Assembly (NCBI GenBank): GCA_017428115.1
Contig: JAFRRK010000014.1
Coordinates: forward strand, 1 to 58,234
From: Bacteroidales bacterium
Lineage (GTDB): Bacteria; Bacteroidota; Bacteroidia; Bacteroidales; P3
Length of the DNA stretch: 58,234 nucleotides
Direction of reading: 5' to 3'
The position numbers and the translations under genes are program-made. Below the pieces are notes generated by a model. That model was not told the DNA's origin. It saw only the letters and a program-made list of their open reading frames with translations, and did not search any database. This document shows positions 34,605-42,715 of the stretch, one piece after another. Within the stretch, counting starts at the first letter, position 1, and each line of letters begins with the position of its first letter.

Positions 34605-36287
34605 ATGGACGACAATAACAATTCGCAATTTTTGGCATTTGATTCTCCGCTGAATCAGTCGTCATATATTAAGGTCGTGGGTGTGGGCGGCGGTGGCAAC
34701 AATGCGGTGAACCACATGTTTCGCAAAGGAATAAACGGCGTTGACTTTATTGTATGCAACACCGATATGAAGGCGTTGAACAGTAGTCCTGTGGCCAACA
34801 AACTCCCCTTGGGCACTTCGGGTATGGGTGCAGGCAACAACCCGGCCAAGGGCCGCCGTGCTGCCGAAGGAAGAGAGCAGGAGATAAAAGAGCTGTTCGA
34901 ACACAACACCAAGATGGTCTTCATCACCGCCGGAATGGGTGGTGGCACCGGCACGGGTGCTGCCCCTGTCATAGCCCGCATCGCCAAGGAGATAAAAATT
35001 CAAGACGACGATATGGACGAAGAGGGCCGTATCCTAGTTGTGGCTGTGGTAACCACCCCCTTCAAGTTCGAGGGGCGTACCCGCCTCACCCAGGCCATGG
35101 AGGGCGTCGAGGAACTACGCAAGCATGTCGACGCCATACTGGTCATCAACAACGAAAAGCTTTGTAGCTTCACCAAGCTGGTGCTCAGCAACGCCTTTGC
35201 TATGGCCAACGACGTGTTGCTCACTGCCGTTAAGGGCATTGCCGAGATTATCACCCTCAATGCTTCAGTCAATATCGATTTCCGTGATGTATATACCGTA
35301 ATGGAGAATAGCGGCACCGCACTGATGGGCATCGGCGAAGGCGAAGGCGAGAATCGTGCCCTCCAAGCCGTCGAACAGGCCACAACCTCCGTGTTGCTCG
35401 ACGACAACGACATAGCTGGGGCTAAGCACGTGCTGCTCTACTTCTCTTACGGCCCCGACCACGAGGTAACCATGGAAGAGATGGGTAACATCACCGACTA
35501 TCTCTGCGCCAAGACTGGCAGCACCGACACCAATGTGATATGGGGTACAGGCGTTGACGACACCCTGGGCGAGAAAGTGAAGATAACCCTTATCGCCACC
35601 GGTTTCGATACCACCAACCCCCAACGCTACGAACTGCATGTCGACGAGCAGACCCCTCCCGACACCGTAGCCCCTCCCCCTACTGACGGCGAACCATACA
35701 TAGTCCAGAATCCAACCCCGGCCAAACCAACTTCGGCTCCGACCGATGTTCAGGATTCCACACACACTATAGGGCAAGGCACTTCTGACATCAAGAAAGA
35801 AACAAGTTCGGAACCCAACATAATCGTACTCCAAGACGAAAAAGAGGAGCAACAGGCAATGCCTCGCCAAGAGCCCGCCCATCCGGTCGACGACGACATC
35901 CGCATCGTGAAACGACAACCGACAACCGTCAACGCCCCTACGGACACCGTTCGCGACACCCCGTTTGTCAAACCTCTTGAGGAACGTCCCAAGTCCTCTC
36001 CTGCCGGGCAGCCTATGGCCGCCTATCAATCTTCTATCGAATCGCCCAAGGTCGATGACCTCGAGGCGGTAACCATGAGCCGTGCTGAGCGTATTAAGAT
36101 GCTTCACGAACTGCTGCGCAACGATGCCGGCGGTGCTGCAAAGGTCGAGGCAATGAACCCCATGAAGCTGACCGGAGAACGGCTGTACGAGGCTGCCCAC
36201 TCATCTGAGTCTAACGCCAAGAACCGCAGCGTCACAGCCGATGGCAAAGTCAAACCCAACGATTACCTCTTTAATATAGTTGACTAG
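34605..36287 (+). CDS. ftsZ: Cell division GTPase FtsZ
   Basis: The 560-residue protein has an N-terminal extension of about 20 residues, the tubulin-like core with [17 protein letters not shown], the GTP loop [26 protein letters not shown] at the core end, a long Pro/Thr/Glu/Asp-rich linker (about 355-500) and conserved C-terminal segments including [15 protein letters not shown] and NDYLFNIVD. It polymerises into the Z-ring. A run of acidic residues (QDDDMDEEG) is inserted near residue 130. It ends the dcw cluster. Confidence 0.96.
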   Translation: MDDNNNSQFLAFDSPLNQSSYIKVVGVGGGGNNAVNHMFRKGINGVDFIVCNTDMKALNSSPVANKLPLGTSGMGAGNNPAKGRRAAEGREQEIKELFEHNTKMVFITAGMGGGTGTGAAPVIARIAKEIKIQDDDMDEEGRILVVAVVTTPFKFEGRTRLTQAMEGVEELRKHVDAILVINNEKLCSFTKLVLSNAFAMANDVLLTAVKGIAEIITLNASVNIDFRDVYTVMENSGTALMGIGEGEGENRALQAVEQATTSVLLDDNDIAGAKHVLLYFSYGPDHEVTMEEMGNITDYLCAKTGSTDTNVIWGTGVDDTLGEKVKITLIATGFDTTNPQRYELHVDEQTPPDTVAPPPTDGEPYIVQNPTPAKPTSAPTDVQDSTHTIGQGTSDIKKETSSEPNIIVLQDEKEEQQAMPRQEPAHPVDDDIRIVKRQPTTVNAPTDTVRDTPFVKPLEERPKSSPAGQPMAAYQSSIESPKVDDLEAVTMSRAERIKMLHELLRNDAGGAAKVEAMNPMKLTGERLYEAAHSSESNAKNRSVTADGKVKPNDYLFNIVD

Positions 36288-36328
36288 TGCCTGTCTGCAG
36301 GCGAGTGGTTTAGTTTTGAGTTTAGAAT

Positions 36329-37252
36329 TTGGTGCGGAATCTGCGTGTTGACAATAGTAGGCATAGGCGCACTGCCGTGGGTATGCTTTGTGGCATATTG
36401 GCGGCAGTGTGCTATGGCACCAATCCGTTGGGGGCTCTAAAACTCTATGCCCAGGGTATGCCTACGGGCAGTGTTCTCTTCTATCGTTTTGGGCTGGCTT
36501 GGCTTATCATCGCCGTCGTTACAATGGTGCGCTCACTCCCTCAGCGAGGCAGCCGCCGCGAATCCCTGCGCGTCTCCTCCCACCAATTTCTTATCCTCAC
36601 AGCACTGGGACTGCTATTCGTTGTCTCGTCGCTCACCCTCTATCTCAGTTTCAAGGTGATGGATGCTGGCGTGGCCTCTACCATCCTTTTCACCTATCCG
36701 GTGATGACAGCTGTCATCATGGCGCTGTTCTTTCACGAGCGCACCACATGGAGCACCCTTGCCGCCATCCTCCTATCGCTGGTGGGTGTGGCATTGCTCT
36801 ATTGGGGCGACGGCACTGCACCTTTGCCCATAGGCGGCGTTGTGTTGGTGTTGCTTTCCGCATTGTCCTACGCCCTCTATATCGTAGTAGTTAATCGCAG
36901 CCAGCTACCCATGTCGTCGTTCAAGATCAACTTCTACGTTCTCCTCTATTGTGCGTTGGGCATGATTGTCTACTCGTTGTTGTCGGGCCAGCCGTTCACC
37001 CTGCCACAAGGTGCCGAGGGGTGGTTCTATGTGGGTTGGCTGGCCATTGTGCCCGCCATCATGGCGTTGGTGCTGATGGTCTATGCCGCCAAGTGGGTGG
37101 GCTCCACCACCACGGCCATATTGGGTGCTCTCGAACCTCTCACAGCCGTGCTGATAGGTGTCTTTGTGTTTGACGAGCATTTCACCCTCACCCTTGCCAT
37201 AGGCATAGCCCTTATCCTCTCGGCTGTATGCATCATTGTCTTAAAACATTGA
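36329..37252 (+). CDS. EamA/DMT-family transporter
   Basis: The frame starts at a TTG (36329; 307 residues); the ATG at 36383 starts MLCGILAAVCYGTNPLGAL right at the first membrane helix and may be the true start (289 residues). Ten hydrophobic helices form two EamA repeats, the second beginning near GGVVLVLLSALSYALYIVVV and ending with the typical GALEPLTAVLIGVFVFDEHF. The substrate is unknown. It is followed 3 bp later by mnmA. Confidence 0.85.
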   Translation: MVRNLRVDNSRHRRTAVGMLCGILAAVCYGTNPLGALKLYAQGMPTGSVLFYRFGLAWLIIAVVTMVRSLPQRGSRRESLRVSSHQFLILTALGLLFVVSSLTLYLSFKVMDAGVASTILFTYPVMTAVIMALFFHERTTWSTLAAILLSLVGVALLYWGDGTAPLPIGGVVLVLLSALSYALYIVVVNRSQLPMSSFKINFYVLLYCALGMIVYSLLSGQPFTLPQGAEGWFYVGWLAIVPAIMALVLMVYAAKWVGSTTTAILGALEPLTAVLIGVFVFDEHFTLTLAIGIALILSAVCIIVLKH

Positions 37253-37255
37253 AAG

Positions 37256-38347
37256 ATGAACAACCCAAATCATAGTTCTGTAGCCGCGCTGGTGTCGGGC
37301 GGAGTCGACAGCTCTGTGGTGGTGCATTTGCTCAAGGAGCAAGGATACGACCCCACAATCTTCTATATCCGCATAGGCATGGAAGATGAGGAAGGCTATA
37401 TCGACTGCCCTGCCGAGGAAGACATCGAAATAACCTCTTTCATTGCAAAAAAGTATGGTTGCCGTTTCGAGGAGGTCAATCTCCACAAAGAGTATTGGGA
37501 CAACGTGGTCAGCTATACCATCGAGTCGGTTCGCAAAGGTCTCACCCCCAACCCCGACGTGATGTGCAACAAACTCATCAAGTTCGGTGCTTTCGAACAG
37601 CGTTGCGGCAAGGATTTCGACCGCATTGCTACGGGGCACTACGCCACCACCGAAGTGATAGACGGCACCACATTCCTCGCCACAGCCAAAGACCCCGTCA
37701 AAGACCAGACCGATTTCCTCTCGCAGCTCTCCTACGCACAAATCAGCAAGCTCATGTTCCCCATCGGCGGCATGATGAAGAGCGAGGTGCGCGACATTGC
37801 CCACGCCGCCCATCTCCCCTCTGCCGACCGCAAGGACTCGCAGGGCATCTGCTTCCTAGGCAAGATTAACTACAACGATTTCCTGCGTCGCTACCTCGGC
37901 GAGCGCGAGGGCAAGATAGTCGAGTTGGAAACAGGCCGTGTGCTAGGCACCCACCGCGGCTACTGGTTCCACACCATCGGGCAGCGCAAGGGGCTTTACC
38001 TCAGCGGAGGCCCCTGGTTTGTGGTGAAAAAAGATATTGCCGAGAATGTGCTTTACGTCTCCCAAGGCTACGACCCCGATGCCCAGTATGGCAACCGTGT
38101 TGACCTGCTCGACTTCCACTACCTCAGCAGCCCCATTTGGGAGGAACAGTTGAACGCTGGCTCCCCCGTCGATGTAAAATTCAAAATCCGCCACACCCCC
38201 GAATTTGCCCAGGGCCATCTAATCCGCACAGAGCAAGGAGTCTCTATCCTCTCCGACCAGCGCATCCAAGGCATCGCCCCCGGTCAGTACGCCACCATCT
38301 ACGACAACGACGCCCACCTCGTCGTCGCCACCGGGCAGATAGGATAG
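37256..38347 (+). CDS. mnmA: tRNA-specific 2-thiouridylase MnmA
   Basis: The 363-residue protein has the PP-loop [18 protein letters not shown], the first catalytic Cys in [26 protein letters not shown], and the second Cys in [13 protein letters not shown], then the C-terminal beta domains ([19 protein letters not shown]). It activates U34 of tRNA-Lys, Glu and Gln and inserts sulfur at C2 using a sulfur relay. It lies 3 bp after the DMT gene, so the two are probably cotranscribed. Confidence 0.95.
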   Translation: MNNPNHSSVAALVSGGVDSSVVVHLLKEQGYDPTIFYIRIGMEDEEGYIDCPAEEDIEITSFIAKKYGCRFEEVNLHKEYWDNVVSYTIESVRKGLTPNPDVMCNKLIKFGAFEQRCGKDFDRIATGHYATTEVIDGTTFLATAKDPVKDQTDFLSQLSYAQISKLMFPIGGMMKSEVRDIAHAAHLPSADRKDSQGICFLGKINYNDFLRRYLGEREGKIVELETGRVLGTHRGYWFHTIGQRKGLYLSGGPWFVVKKDIAENVLYVSQGYDPDAQYGNRVDLLDFHYLSSPIWEEQLNAGSPVDVKFKIRHTPEFAQGHLIRTEQGVSILSDQRIQGIAPGQYATIYDNDAHLVVATGQIG

Positions 38348-38352
38348 TTTTA

Positions 38353-38450
38353 TTGCTCGAATGCTTGAATGTGTTAATTCGTGAATGTGTTAATTCGTTA
38401 ACTAAAGGACTAACACATTCACACGTTCAAGCATTTACACATTCAAGCAA
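38353..38450. repeat. 98-bp imperfect inverted repeat after mnmA
   Basis: Two 40-nt arms (38353-38392 and 38411-38450) are complementary at about 70-75% of positions and are each built from variants of GAATGTGTTA and GAATGCTTGA. It could form a long hairpin at the end of the mnmA transcript. There is no T tract, so a terminator role is unproven. Confidence 0.6.
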
Positions 38451-38453
38451 TCG

Positions 38454-38651
38454 CTAATGCATGCTCCCAACCAATTCTAACGAGATACCCGTTATTCGGT
38501 GTTTAAATTGCGGTGTCTGCATCTGATTTACAGCATTACCGTCAAAAACGCAGTAATTATCGCTCTCCCGAAAGAGCAAATATTGCCTTTTCTTGCTCTC
38601 TCCGGAGATCAGCCTCTGTAAAATGTTGGGGAGGATGTACTTTCTTAGTTC
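38454..38651 (-). pseudogene. Coding-like remnant without start codon
   Basis: Following the stop of the DUF3791 frame and in the same frame, a 65-codon minus-strand stretch reads ELRKYILPNILQRL, ISGESKKRQYLLFRES, DNYCVFDGNAVNQMQ and ends LELVGSMH before TAG. Codon use and composition look genuinely coding. No ATG, GTG or TTG is present at a useful position. It is probably the remains of the last gene of a small operon (38454-39258). No family is recognised. Confidence 0.45.
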
Positions 38652-38852
38652 TTACCCAATAGTCTGCAGCATCCCCTCAATATCGTCAAGGGTGTACTCA
38701 ATGCCTGCCGTGTGCAGGGCATCATAATGGTCTATGATTTATTGGCTCGCACCCGACTGTTCAAACAGCCGGAAGGTCACCTTGCCACTTATGCTATGCC
38801 GATGTTTGTATTCTTCAATACAATAGATTAGATATTCCAGTTCTATGCTCAT
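38652..38852 (-). pseudogene. DUF3791 protein interrupted by a nonsense codon
   Basis: The frame reads MSIELEYLIYCIEEYKHRHS, ISGKVTFRLFEQSGASQ, then TAA (38741-38739), and continues IIDHYDALHTAGIEYTL to a normal stop. Both halves match the DUF3791 pattern (YCIE-YK ... DHYDALHTAG), so a single base change (for example TAT to TAA) has broken it. DUF3791 genes often neighbour DUF3990 ADP-ribosyltransferase-like toxins in small modules. The ATG overlaps the stop of the preceding 82-residue gene (ATGA). Confidence 0.7.
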
Positions 38853-39097
38853 GCCTCTTCGGGGTAGGGGATATGTCCAGTAGTTTTCTCGCTATGCCAC
38901 AGCTCTGCCAATGCCAGCGGGCTGAGATGCCACAGCTTGCTGCTCTCACGCTCCAAGTCGGCATATAGCTGTGAGGTATACAGCTCCTTTATGGCATCGC
39001 CAGCCTCTATGCCATACTCCTTTACTATACGGTCTATCACCTGCGGCACAATCATCTGTATGATGGCTGTAATCTGCCTTTGTTCCTGTTGCGTCAT
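38849..39097 (-). CDS. Small protein in a DUF3791-type module
   Basis: The 82-residue product (MTQQEQRQITAIIQMIVPQV..., then EYGIEAGDAIKELYTSQLYA and a C-terminal LWHLSPLALAELWHSE) is mostly helical and has no signal peptide. It overlaps its neighbours on both sides: the upstream fragment ends with TAATG at its start, and its own stop overlaps the DUF3791 ATG. That tight packing is typical of toxin-antitoxin-like operons. It is the only intact member left. The function is unknown. Confidence 0.55.
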   Translation of the reverse strand: MTQQEQRQITAIIQMIVPQVIDRIVKEYGIEAGDAIKELYTSQLYADLERESSKLWHLSPLALAELWHSEKTTGHIPYPEEA

Positions 39098-39258
39098 TAA
39101 TTCAATACCTCATATTCAGCACTTTTCTCAATTATTGGATATTTACCTTCTATATATAGCTTTACCAATTCAGCATGAGATATGGGTTTAGAATAGTCGG
39201 CGATATTGCAATTTGTGGCGTATAGGTCATTTTGCAGGATGATTTTTTGTACTTGTTG
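39097..39258 (-). pseudogene. 5'-truncated gene end abutting an IS
   Basis: A 53-codon minus-strand stretch without a start codon reads ...NDLYATNCNIADYSKP, ISHAELVKLYIEGKYPII and ends EKSAEYEVLN. The first residues (QKIILQND) are encoded by the IS terminal repeat itself, so the IS insertion or a later deletion removed the 5' part. It was probably the first gene of the module. No family is recognised. Confidence 0.5.
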
Positions 39259-39299
39259 TCAATAGGTCTATTTGCTGGATGGACATTTCAAATTAGTTT

Positions 39300-40368
39300 A
39301 GTTCTTTTGCCCCGCTGTTTGAAGTTTTGCGGACCTCGGCTGGGCAGCATCTCCGTGTGGTTTTGTTCTGCTGTGTATGACGTCTTGTCTTATGTGGAGC
39401 GGCTGCCCGATGTGGTGGCTGTTCCTGTGTTATGTCATGTTTGTTTTCTCTCTATGACATGTTTTTCCCACTGATGTAACGCTTGCGGTTATCCTTTCAC
39501 TTCCCTCTTTGGTTGTTGTGGTTCTTTTTCTGGTCTGTTTTTGTCCCCTCTTTTTTGTTGTTGGTGTTGCGCTTTCCCTCGCTTACGGGCTGCTGATTGG
39601 TAATAAGGTATGGCAGGTTGTTGTAGACCCTGTGCTTGGACGTGCGCTGCCGTTTGTGGCTGTTCTGATTCTTCCCGGTCTTCAATGTTGTGCGCCTGTT
39701 TAACTACTCGTTCCTCTTGGTCTTCCATCCCCTGTTTTCTTTCTCTATGTCCGCTCCCCGTTTGGTCGTTATGCCTCAGACCATGTCTTTCTGTTCTCTG
39801 CCCGCAATCTGTCTAGGGTGCTGGGTATGGTTTCGTCTTAATATCTGTTTCTTGTGGTTCGGACTCTTCTGGATATTGTTTTTCCCGAACTCGTCGAACT
39901 GGCTTTTCTTCCCGTCTTTCTCTTTTCCCTTTATGTCATAGTTGCGCCCCTCTATGCTGCGTACGGCTTACACTTTGTCCTGTTACTTTTCGTGTGCAAT
40001 GATTTCCTGTTATAATGGCTTGACGGATTCCTCGTCCTGGGCAAGCTTCTCTCCCCAGTTGTGTCCCCAGTAGGTGGCATCTATATGGACGACCCCCCCC
40101 CTCAAGATAGTTGCGGCTGCTCCCTCTTCATCGCCACCCCTCGCAGCCGTCGCTTGATTGTCGTGTCGCTTTCCCCATAGGTGGCTGCCATTTCCGACTC
40201 TGTCTGTTTCCCATTCTGGTATCTTCTCCATATGCCGTCTTGCGAGTACTTTTCATTGTTTCGGAACTGGTTGCCGCTTTCTCTGCTGACTTATGTCTGG
40301 ATTCCTTTCCGTTTTCCGTTTTTTACCGTGTGTGTTTCCCCTCACGCTGGTCTTTTCTTCTTGTACTT
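39300..40368 (-). pseudogene. Hypermutated transposase pseudogene
   Basis: The minus strand still reads as a transposase: THTVKNGKRKGIQT, EMAATYGESDTTIKRRLRG, VVHIDATYWGHNWG, SIEGRNYDIKG, YNNLPYLITNQQ, EGTKTDQKKNHNN and NRKRYISG, interrupted by many stops. These match remembered blocks of Zn-ribbon IS256-like transposases. Differences are mostly Phe to Lys/Asn, Leu to Gln/His/stop, Met to Lys, Tyr to Asn, Trp to Arg and Cys to Ser, each one or two T-to-A changes. AGA-CCA-GCG-TGA (40353-40342) restores to Cys-Pro-Ala-Cys and AGC-AGA-GAA-AGC to Cys-Arg-Glu-Cys if A is read as T. The probable original start is AAG (from ATG) at 40368. Confidence 0.75.
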
Positions 40369-40390
40369 TTGCTACCTTTTTTGTGTGTCT
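39300..40390. other. Adenine-depleted tract, about 1.1 kb
   Basis: By hand count, 39301-40380 contains 112 A in 1080 bases (10.4%), while T is very high (32 of 60 in 39481-39540). The flanks return to ordinary values within one line of sequence: 14 A in 39241-39300 and 11-12 A per 60 after 40381. The depletion explains the open plus-strand frames in this tract, which are not genes. Confidence 0.85.
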
Positions 40391-40400
40391 TGAACACCTG

Positions 40401-40408
40401 CAAAGGTA
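40401..40408 (-). promoter_or_regulatory. -7 box of the degraded IS transposase
   Basis: The minus strand reads TACCTTTG then CA, a TAnnTTTG box. It lies just outside the A-depleted tract, and the transcript would begin at about 40393-40398. Confidence 0.55.
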
Positions 40409-40701
40409 ATGTTTCTCTTCTTTTCGGATGATTTTATCCTGCTTTTTGTCCTATTGACGCTTTTTATTTGTTAAAATGTCCAACAAGCTCCTTGACTGCC
40501 GAATTCTCTACTGAATTCAAGCGTTCCGAAAGATTTTATCCTGCAAAATAATCTATAGACCTAATTATCATCGGGGTTGGTAAGGGGTGTTTTCTTCCTC
40601 TACTGGTTGGGGGATTGGGTGGTGTGTAATAGAAGGAAGAACTAGGAATGGCCCCCTAAGATGTTTAAACTCAGGGGTGGGGGATTGTTGTGAGCTGCTT
40701 T

Positions 40702-41361
40702 TTAGCTTACAATCAGGGGGAGGAGGTCGGCGAAGTCGTCGATAAGACAGTCGGCACCAGCGGCGAGGAGGTCGGCGGGGATGCCGTTGCCGTAGGTGAC
40801 GCCGCAGGTGCGGGTGCCGGCACCTGCGCCCATGAGGATGTCGACGGGCATGTCGCCTACGACCAAGGCTTGGCCGGGGGTGAGGTGTAGCTTGTGGAGG
40901 ATGTGGAGGACGGGCATGGGCGAGGGCTTGGGCTGGCTGACTTCTTGTGCGCCGACCACCAGTTGGAAGTAGGGGGCTATGTCCATGTCGTCCAAGAAGG
41001 CAGATAGCGAGGTGGAGGTGCGCGAGGAGGCTATGGCCATTTGTATGCCACGAAGGCGTAGGAGCTCGAGGGTTTCGCGGACGTGGGGGAAGAGCTGTGG
41101 GACGAGTTGTCGGCGGTTGGCTTCAAAGAATTGTCGGTAAGTGGAGGTGCAGAGGTCTGCATCGGCTTTAGTGGCTTGGGGAATGAGGCGCAGGAAGGCA
41201 TCACGAAGGGGTATGCCGATGGTGGCAGCACAGGCATCGTCGTCTGCCACAGGATAGCCCAGCTGGCGCATCACCTGCTGCAGGGTCATGACAATGTTGC
41301 GGCGGGTGTCGGCCAGGGTGCCGTCGAAGTCGAGGATGAGGAGGCTAGTGGGTGAAGGCAT
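40702..41361 (-). CDS. HAD-family hydrolase (phosphoglycolate phosphatase-like)
   Basis: The start at 41361 (MPSPTSLLILDFDGTLADT) gives 219 residues; longer frames run antisense-like through the next gene. The four HAD motifs are visible: DFDGTLADT (I), ASSRTS (II), the Lys in QPKPSP (III) and VVGDMPVDILMGAGAG (IV), with a helical cap inserted after motif I. The substrate is not predictable; phosphoglycolate or pyrophosphate-type substrates are common for this subfamily. It overlaps the DUF4159 gene by 17 bp and is last in a minus-strand run. Confidence 0.85.
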   Translation of the reverse strand: MPSPTSLLILDFDGTLADTRRNIVMTLQQVMRQLGYPVADDDACAATIGIPLRDAFLRLIPQATKADADLCTSTYRQFFEANRRQLVPQLFPHVRETLELLRLRGIQMAIASSRTSTSLSAFLDDMDIAPYFQLVVGAQEVSQPKPSPMPVLHILHKLHLTPGQALVVGDMPVDILMGAGAGTRTCGVTYGNGIPADLLAAGADCLIDDFADLLPLIVS

Positions 41362-41995
41362 ATTGGAGTATGTTTTCGCCCATACGGAGGGCTTTTTGGC
41401 GTGTGGATTGGCTGTCGTTGTGCACGTCGGGGTCTTCCCAGCCGTCGCCGAGGTCGCACTCCCAGCTGAAGAAGCAGACCAGGCGGCCTTGCCAGATGAG
41501 GCCGTAGCCGCGTGGCGGCAAGTTGTCGTGTTCGTGTATCTTGGGCAGGCCACCCGGGAAGTGGTAGCGTTGGTGGTAGATGGGGTGGGTGAAGGGGAGT
41601 TCGACGAAGTCGAGTTCGGGAAAGACTTGTTTCATTGCCGGGATGATGAACTGGCGTAGGCCGTAGTTGTCGTCGATGTGTAGGAAGCCTCCACCGGCGA
41701 GGTAGTTGCGGAGGTTTTGTGCCTCTTGGGCGGTGAAGACTACGTTGCCGTGGCCTGTCATGTGGACGAAGGGGTAGTTGAACAGTTCGGCACTGCCTAC
41801 GTCGACGACGGAGTAGGCGGGTGCCAGGTTCATCTGTGCGTCGGCATTGCAGAAGGCTATGAGGTTGGTGAGCGAGGTGGGGTTGGCATACCAGTCGCCG
41901 CCACCGCCGTATTTGAGCAGGGCGATAGGGGTCTGGGAATTGAGATTTGAGACTTGAGAAATGAGAATTAAGAAGATAATTATGTACTTTTTCAT
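41345..41995 (-). CDS. DUF4159 domain exported protein
   Basis: The 216-residue protein has a signal peptide (MKKYIIIFLILISQVSNLNS) and a DUF4159 domain: ALLKYGGGGDWYANPTSL, FVHMTGHGNVVFTAQE, AQNLRNYLAGGGFLHIDDNY, ELPFTHPIYHQRYHFPGGLP and FFSWECDLGDGWEDPDVHND. The domain is class I glutamine amidotransferase-like but its activity is unknown. The last part of the signal peptide is encoded by heptanucleotide repeats (41935-41975). It abuts rsmE (start of one next to stop of the other) in a probable operon. Confidence 0.85.
   Translation of the reverse strand: MKKYIIIFLILISQVSNLNSQTPIALLKYGGGGDWYANPTSLTNLIAFCNADAQMNLAPAYSVVDVGSAELFNYPFVHMTGHGNVVFTAQEAQNLRNYLAGGGFLHIDDNYGLRQFIIPAMKQVFPELDFVELPFTHPIYHQRYHFPGGLPKIHEHDNLPPRGYGLIWQGRLVCFFSWECDLGDGWEDPDVHNDSQSTRQKALRMGENILQYAFTH
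41935..41975. repeat. Heptanucleotide repeats in a signal peptide region
   Basis: On the minus strand the heptamers TAATTCT, CATTTCT, CAAGTCT, CAAATCT and CAATTCC follow one another and encode part of the signal peptide (LISQVSNLNSQ) of the DUF4159 protein. Confidence 0.55.
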
Positions 41996-42715
41996 TTATA
42001 TATTCATAAAGTTGAGTACTGTGGTGGCGTAGAGGGCGGCGGTTTCGGTGCGCAGGCGGCTGTTGCCAAGGGTGACGGGTTGGAAGCCGCTCTGGATGGC
42101 TGTAGCGATTTCGCGGTCGCTGAAGTCGCCTTCGGGGCCGATAAGCACGAGGGCGTCAGTGCCGGGGGTGTAGAGCTGGCGCAAGGTGTTGCGTTCGTGG
42201 CCAGAACAGTAGCACACGAATCTTTGAGGATTGAGGATTGAGGATTGAGGATTGAGGGTTTTCAGGAAGTCGAGAAGCTTCATTGGCTGGTCGATGATGG
42301 GACGAGTGGCTTTGAGCGACTGTTTCATGGCGCTCAGTGCCAGCTTGTCGAGCCTCTCGGTCTTGAGGGTGGTGCGTTCGGAGTGGTCGCAGATGACAGG
42401 GGTGATGCGGTCGACGCCTATTTCGACGGCTTTTTCGACAAACCATTCAAGGCGGGCGTTGTTCTTGGTGGGGGCCACGGCAATGTGCAGGTGAAAGGGG
42501 CGCGGTTGGTAGTCGGTCAGTCTTTCGACAATCTCCACTTCGCAGCTGTCGGGGTGGGGGTTGGCAAGCCGGGCACGGCATAGTGTGCCGTCGCCCGAGG
42601 TGACCCACAGCTCGTCGCCCACGGTCATGCGCAGCACACGCACGCAGTGGCGCGAGTCGTCGGGCAGCAGGGTGGCATAGGGGGCTGTGGTGTCGTTAGA
42701 GATGAAGAGGTGCAT
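41996..42715 (-). CDS. rsmE: 16S rRNA m3U1498 methyltransferase RsmE
   Basis: The start MHLFISNDTTAPYATLL at 42715 is preferred over a Met eight codons upstream; product 239 residues. Features are the N-terminal PUA-like domain with SRHCVRVLRMTVGDEL, then the SPOUT methyltransferase domain: APTKNNARLEWFVEKAVEIG, ITPVICDHSER, VLIGPEGDFSDREI and VTLGNSRLRTETAAL. It methylates N3 of U1498 in 16S rRNA. Residues LNPQSSILNPQ interrupt the domain before RFVCYCSGHE and are encoded by a 7-bp tandem repeat. The start overlaps the sulfatase gene by 20 bp. Confidence 0.92.
   Translation of the reverse strand: MHLFISNDTTAPYATLLPDDSRHCVRVLRMTVGDELWVTSGDGTLCRARLANPHPDSCEVEIVERLTDYQPRPFHLHIAVAPTKNNARLEWFVEKAVEIGVDRITPVICDHSERTTLKTERLDKLALSAMKQSLKATRPIIDQPMKLLDFLKTLNPQSSILNPQRFVCYCSGHERNTLRQLYTPGTDALVLIGPEGDFSDREIATAIQSGFQPVTLGNSRLRTETAALYATTVLNFMNI
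42224..42258. repeat. Tandem 7-bp repeat inside rsmE
   Basis: Four perfect copies of TTGAGGA and a fifth variant (TTGAGGG) lie head to tail in the rsmE coding sequence. Because 7 is not a multiple of 3, gain or loss of one unit would shift the frame. Confidence 0.85.

Larger units (their letters stand above)
39229..40549 (-). mobile_element. Degraded insertion sequence (IS256-like, Zn-ribbon variant)
   Basis: Inverted ends ATTTTGCAGGAT (39229-39240) and ATCCTGCAAAAT (40538-40549) bound about 1.32 kb; AGGTC/GACCT a little further out (39224, 40558) may be the true tips. A related sequence GATTTTATCCTGC also occurs at 40430-40442. Inside is a broken transposase on the minus strand with its own -7 box (TACCTTTG, 40408-40401). 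No clear target duplication is seen. The element sits against a truncated gene at its left end. Confidence 0.75.

Noticed and set aside
35265-36200. Antisense frame opposite the ftsZ linker
   Set aside because: The sense strand encodes unmistakable FtsZ; the antisense frame is a codon-bias shadow.
38739-38741. Recoding of the TAA in the DUF3791 frame
   Set aside because: TAA has no known routine recoding in Bacteroidota and neighbouring units are also broken, so decay is simpler.
39300-40390. Variable repeat of a diversity-generating retroelement
   Set aside because: No template repeat or reverse transcriptase was found in the window, the tract is far longer than usual variable repeats, and the change looks mainly A to T rather than A to any base.
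39509-40431. Several plus-strand frames rich in Phe, Leu, Ser and Cys
   Set aside because: They are open only because A depletion removes TAA, TAG and TGA from this strand; no family motifs or start contexts support them.
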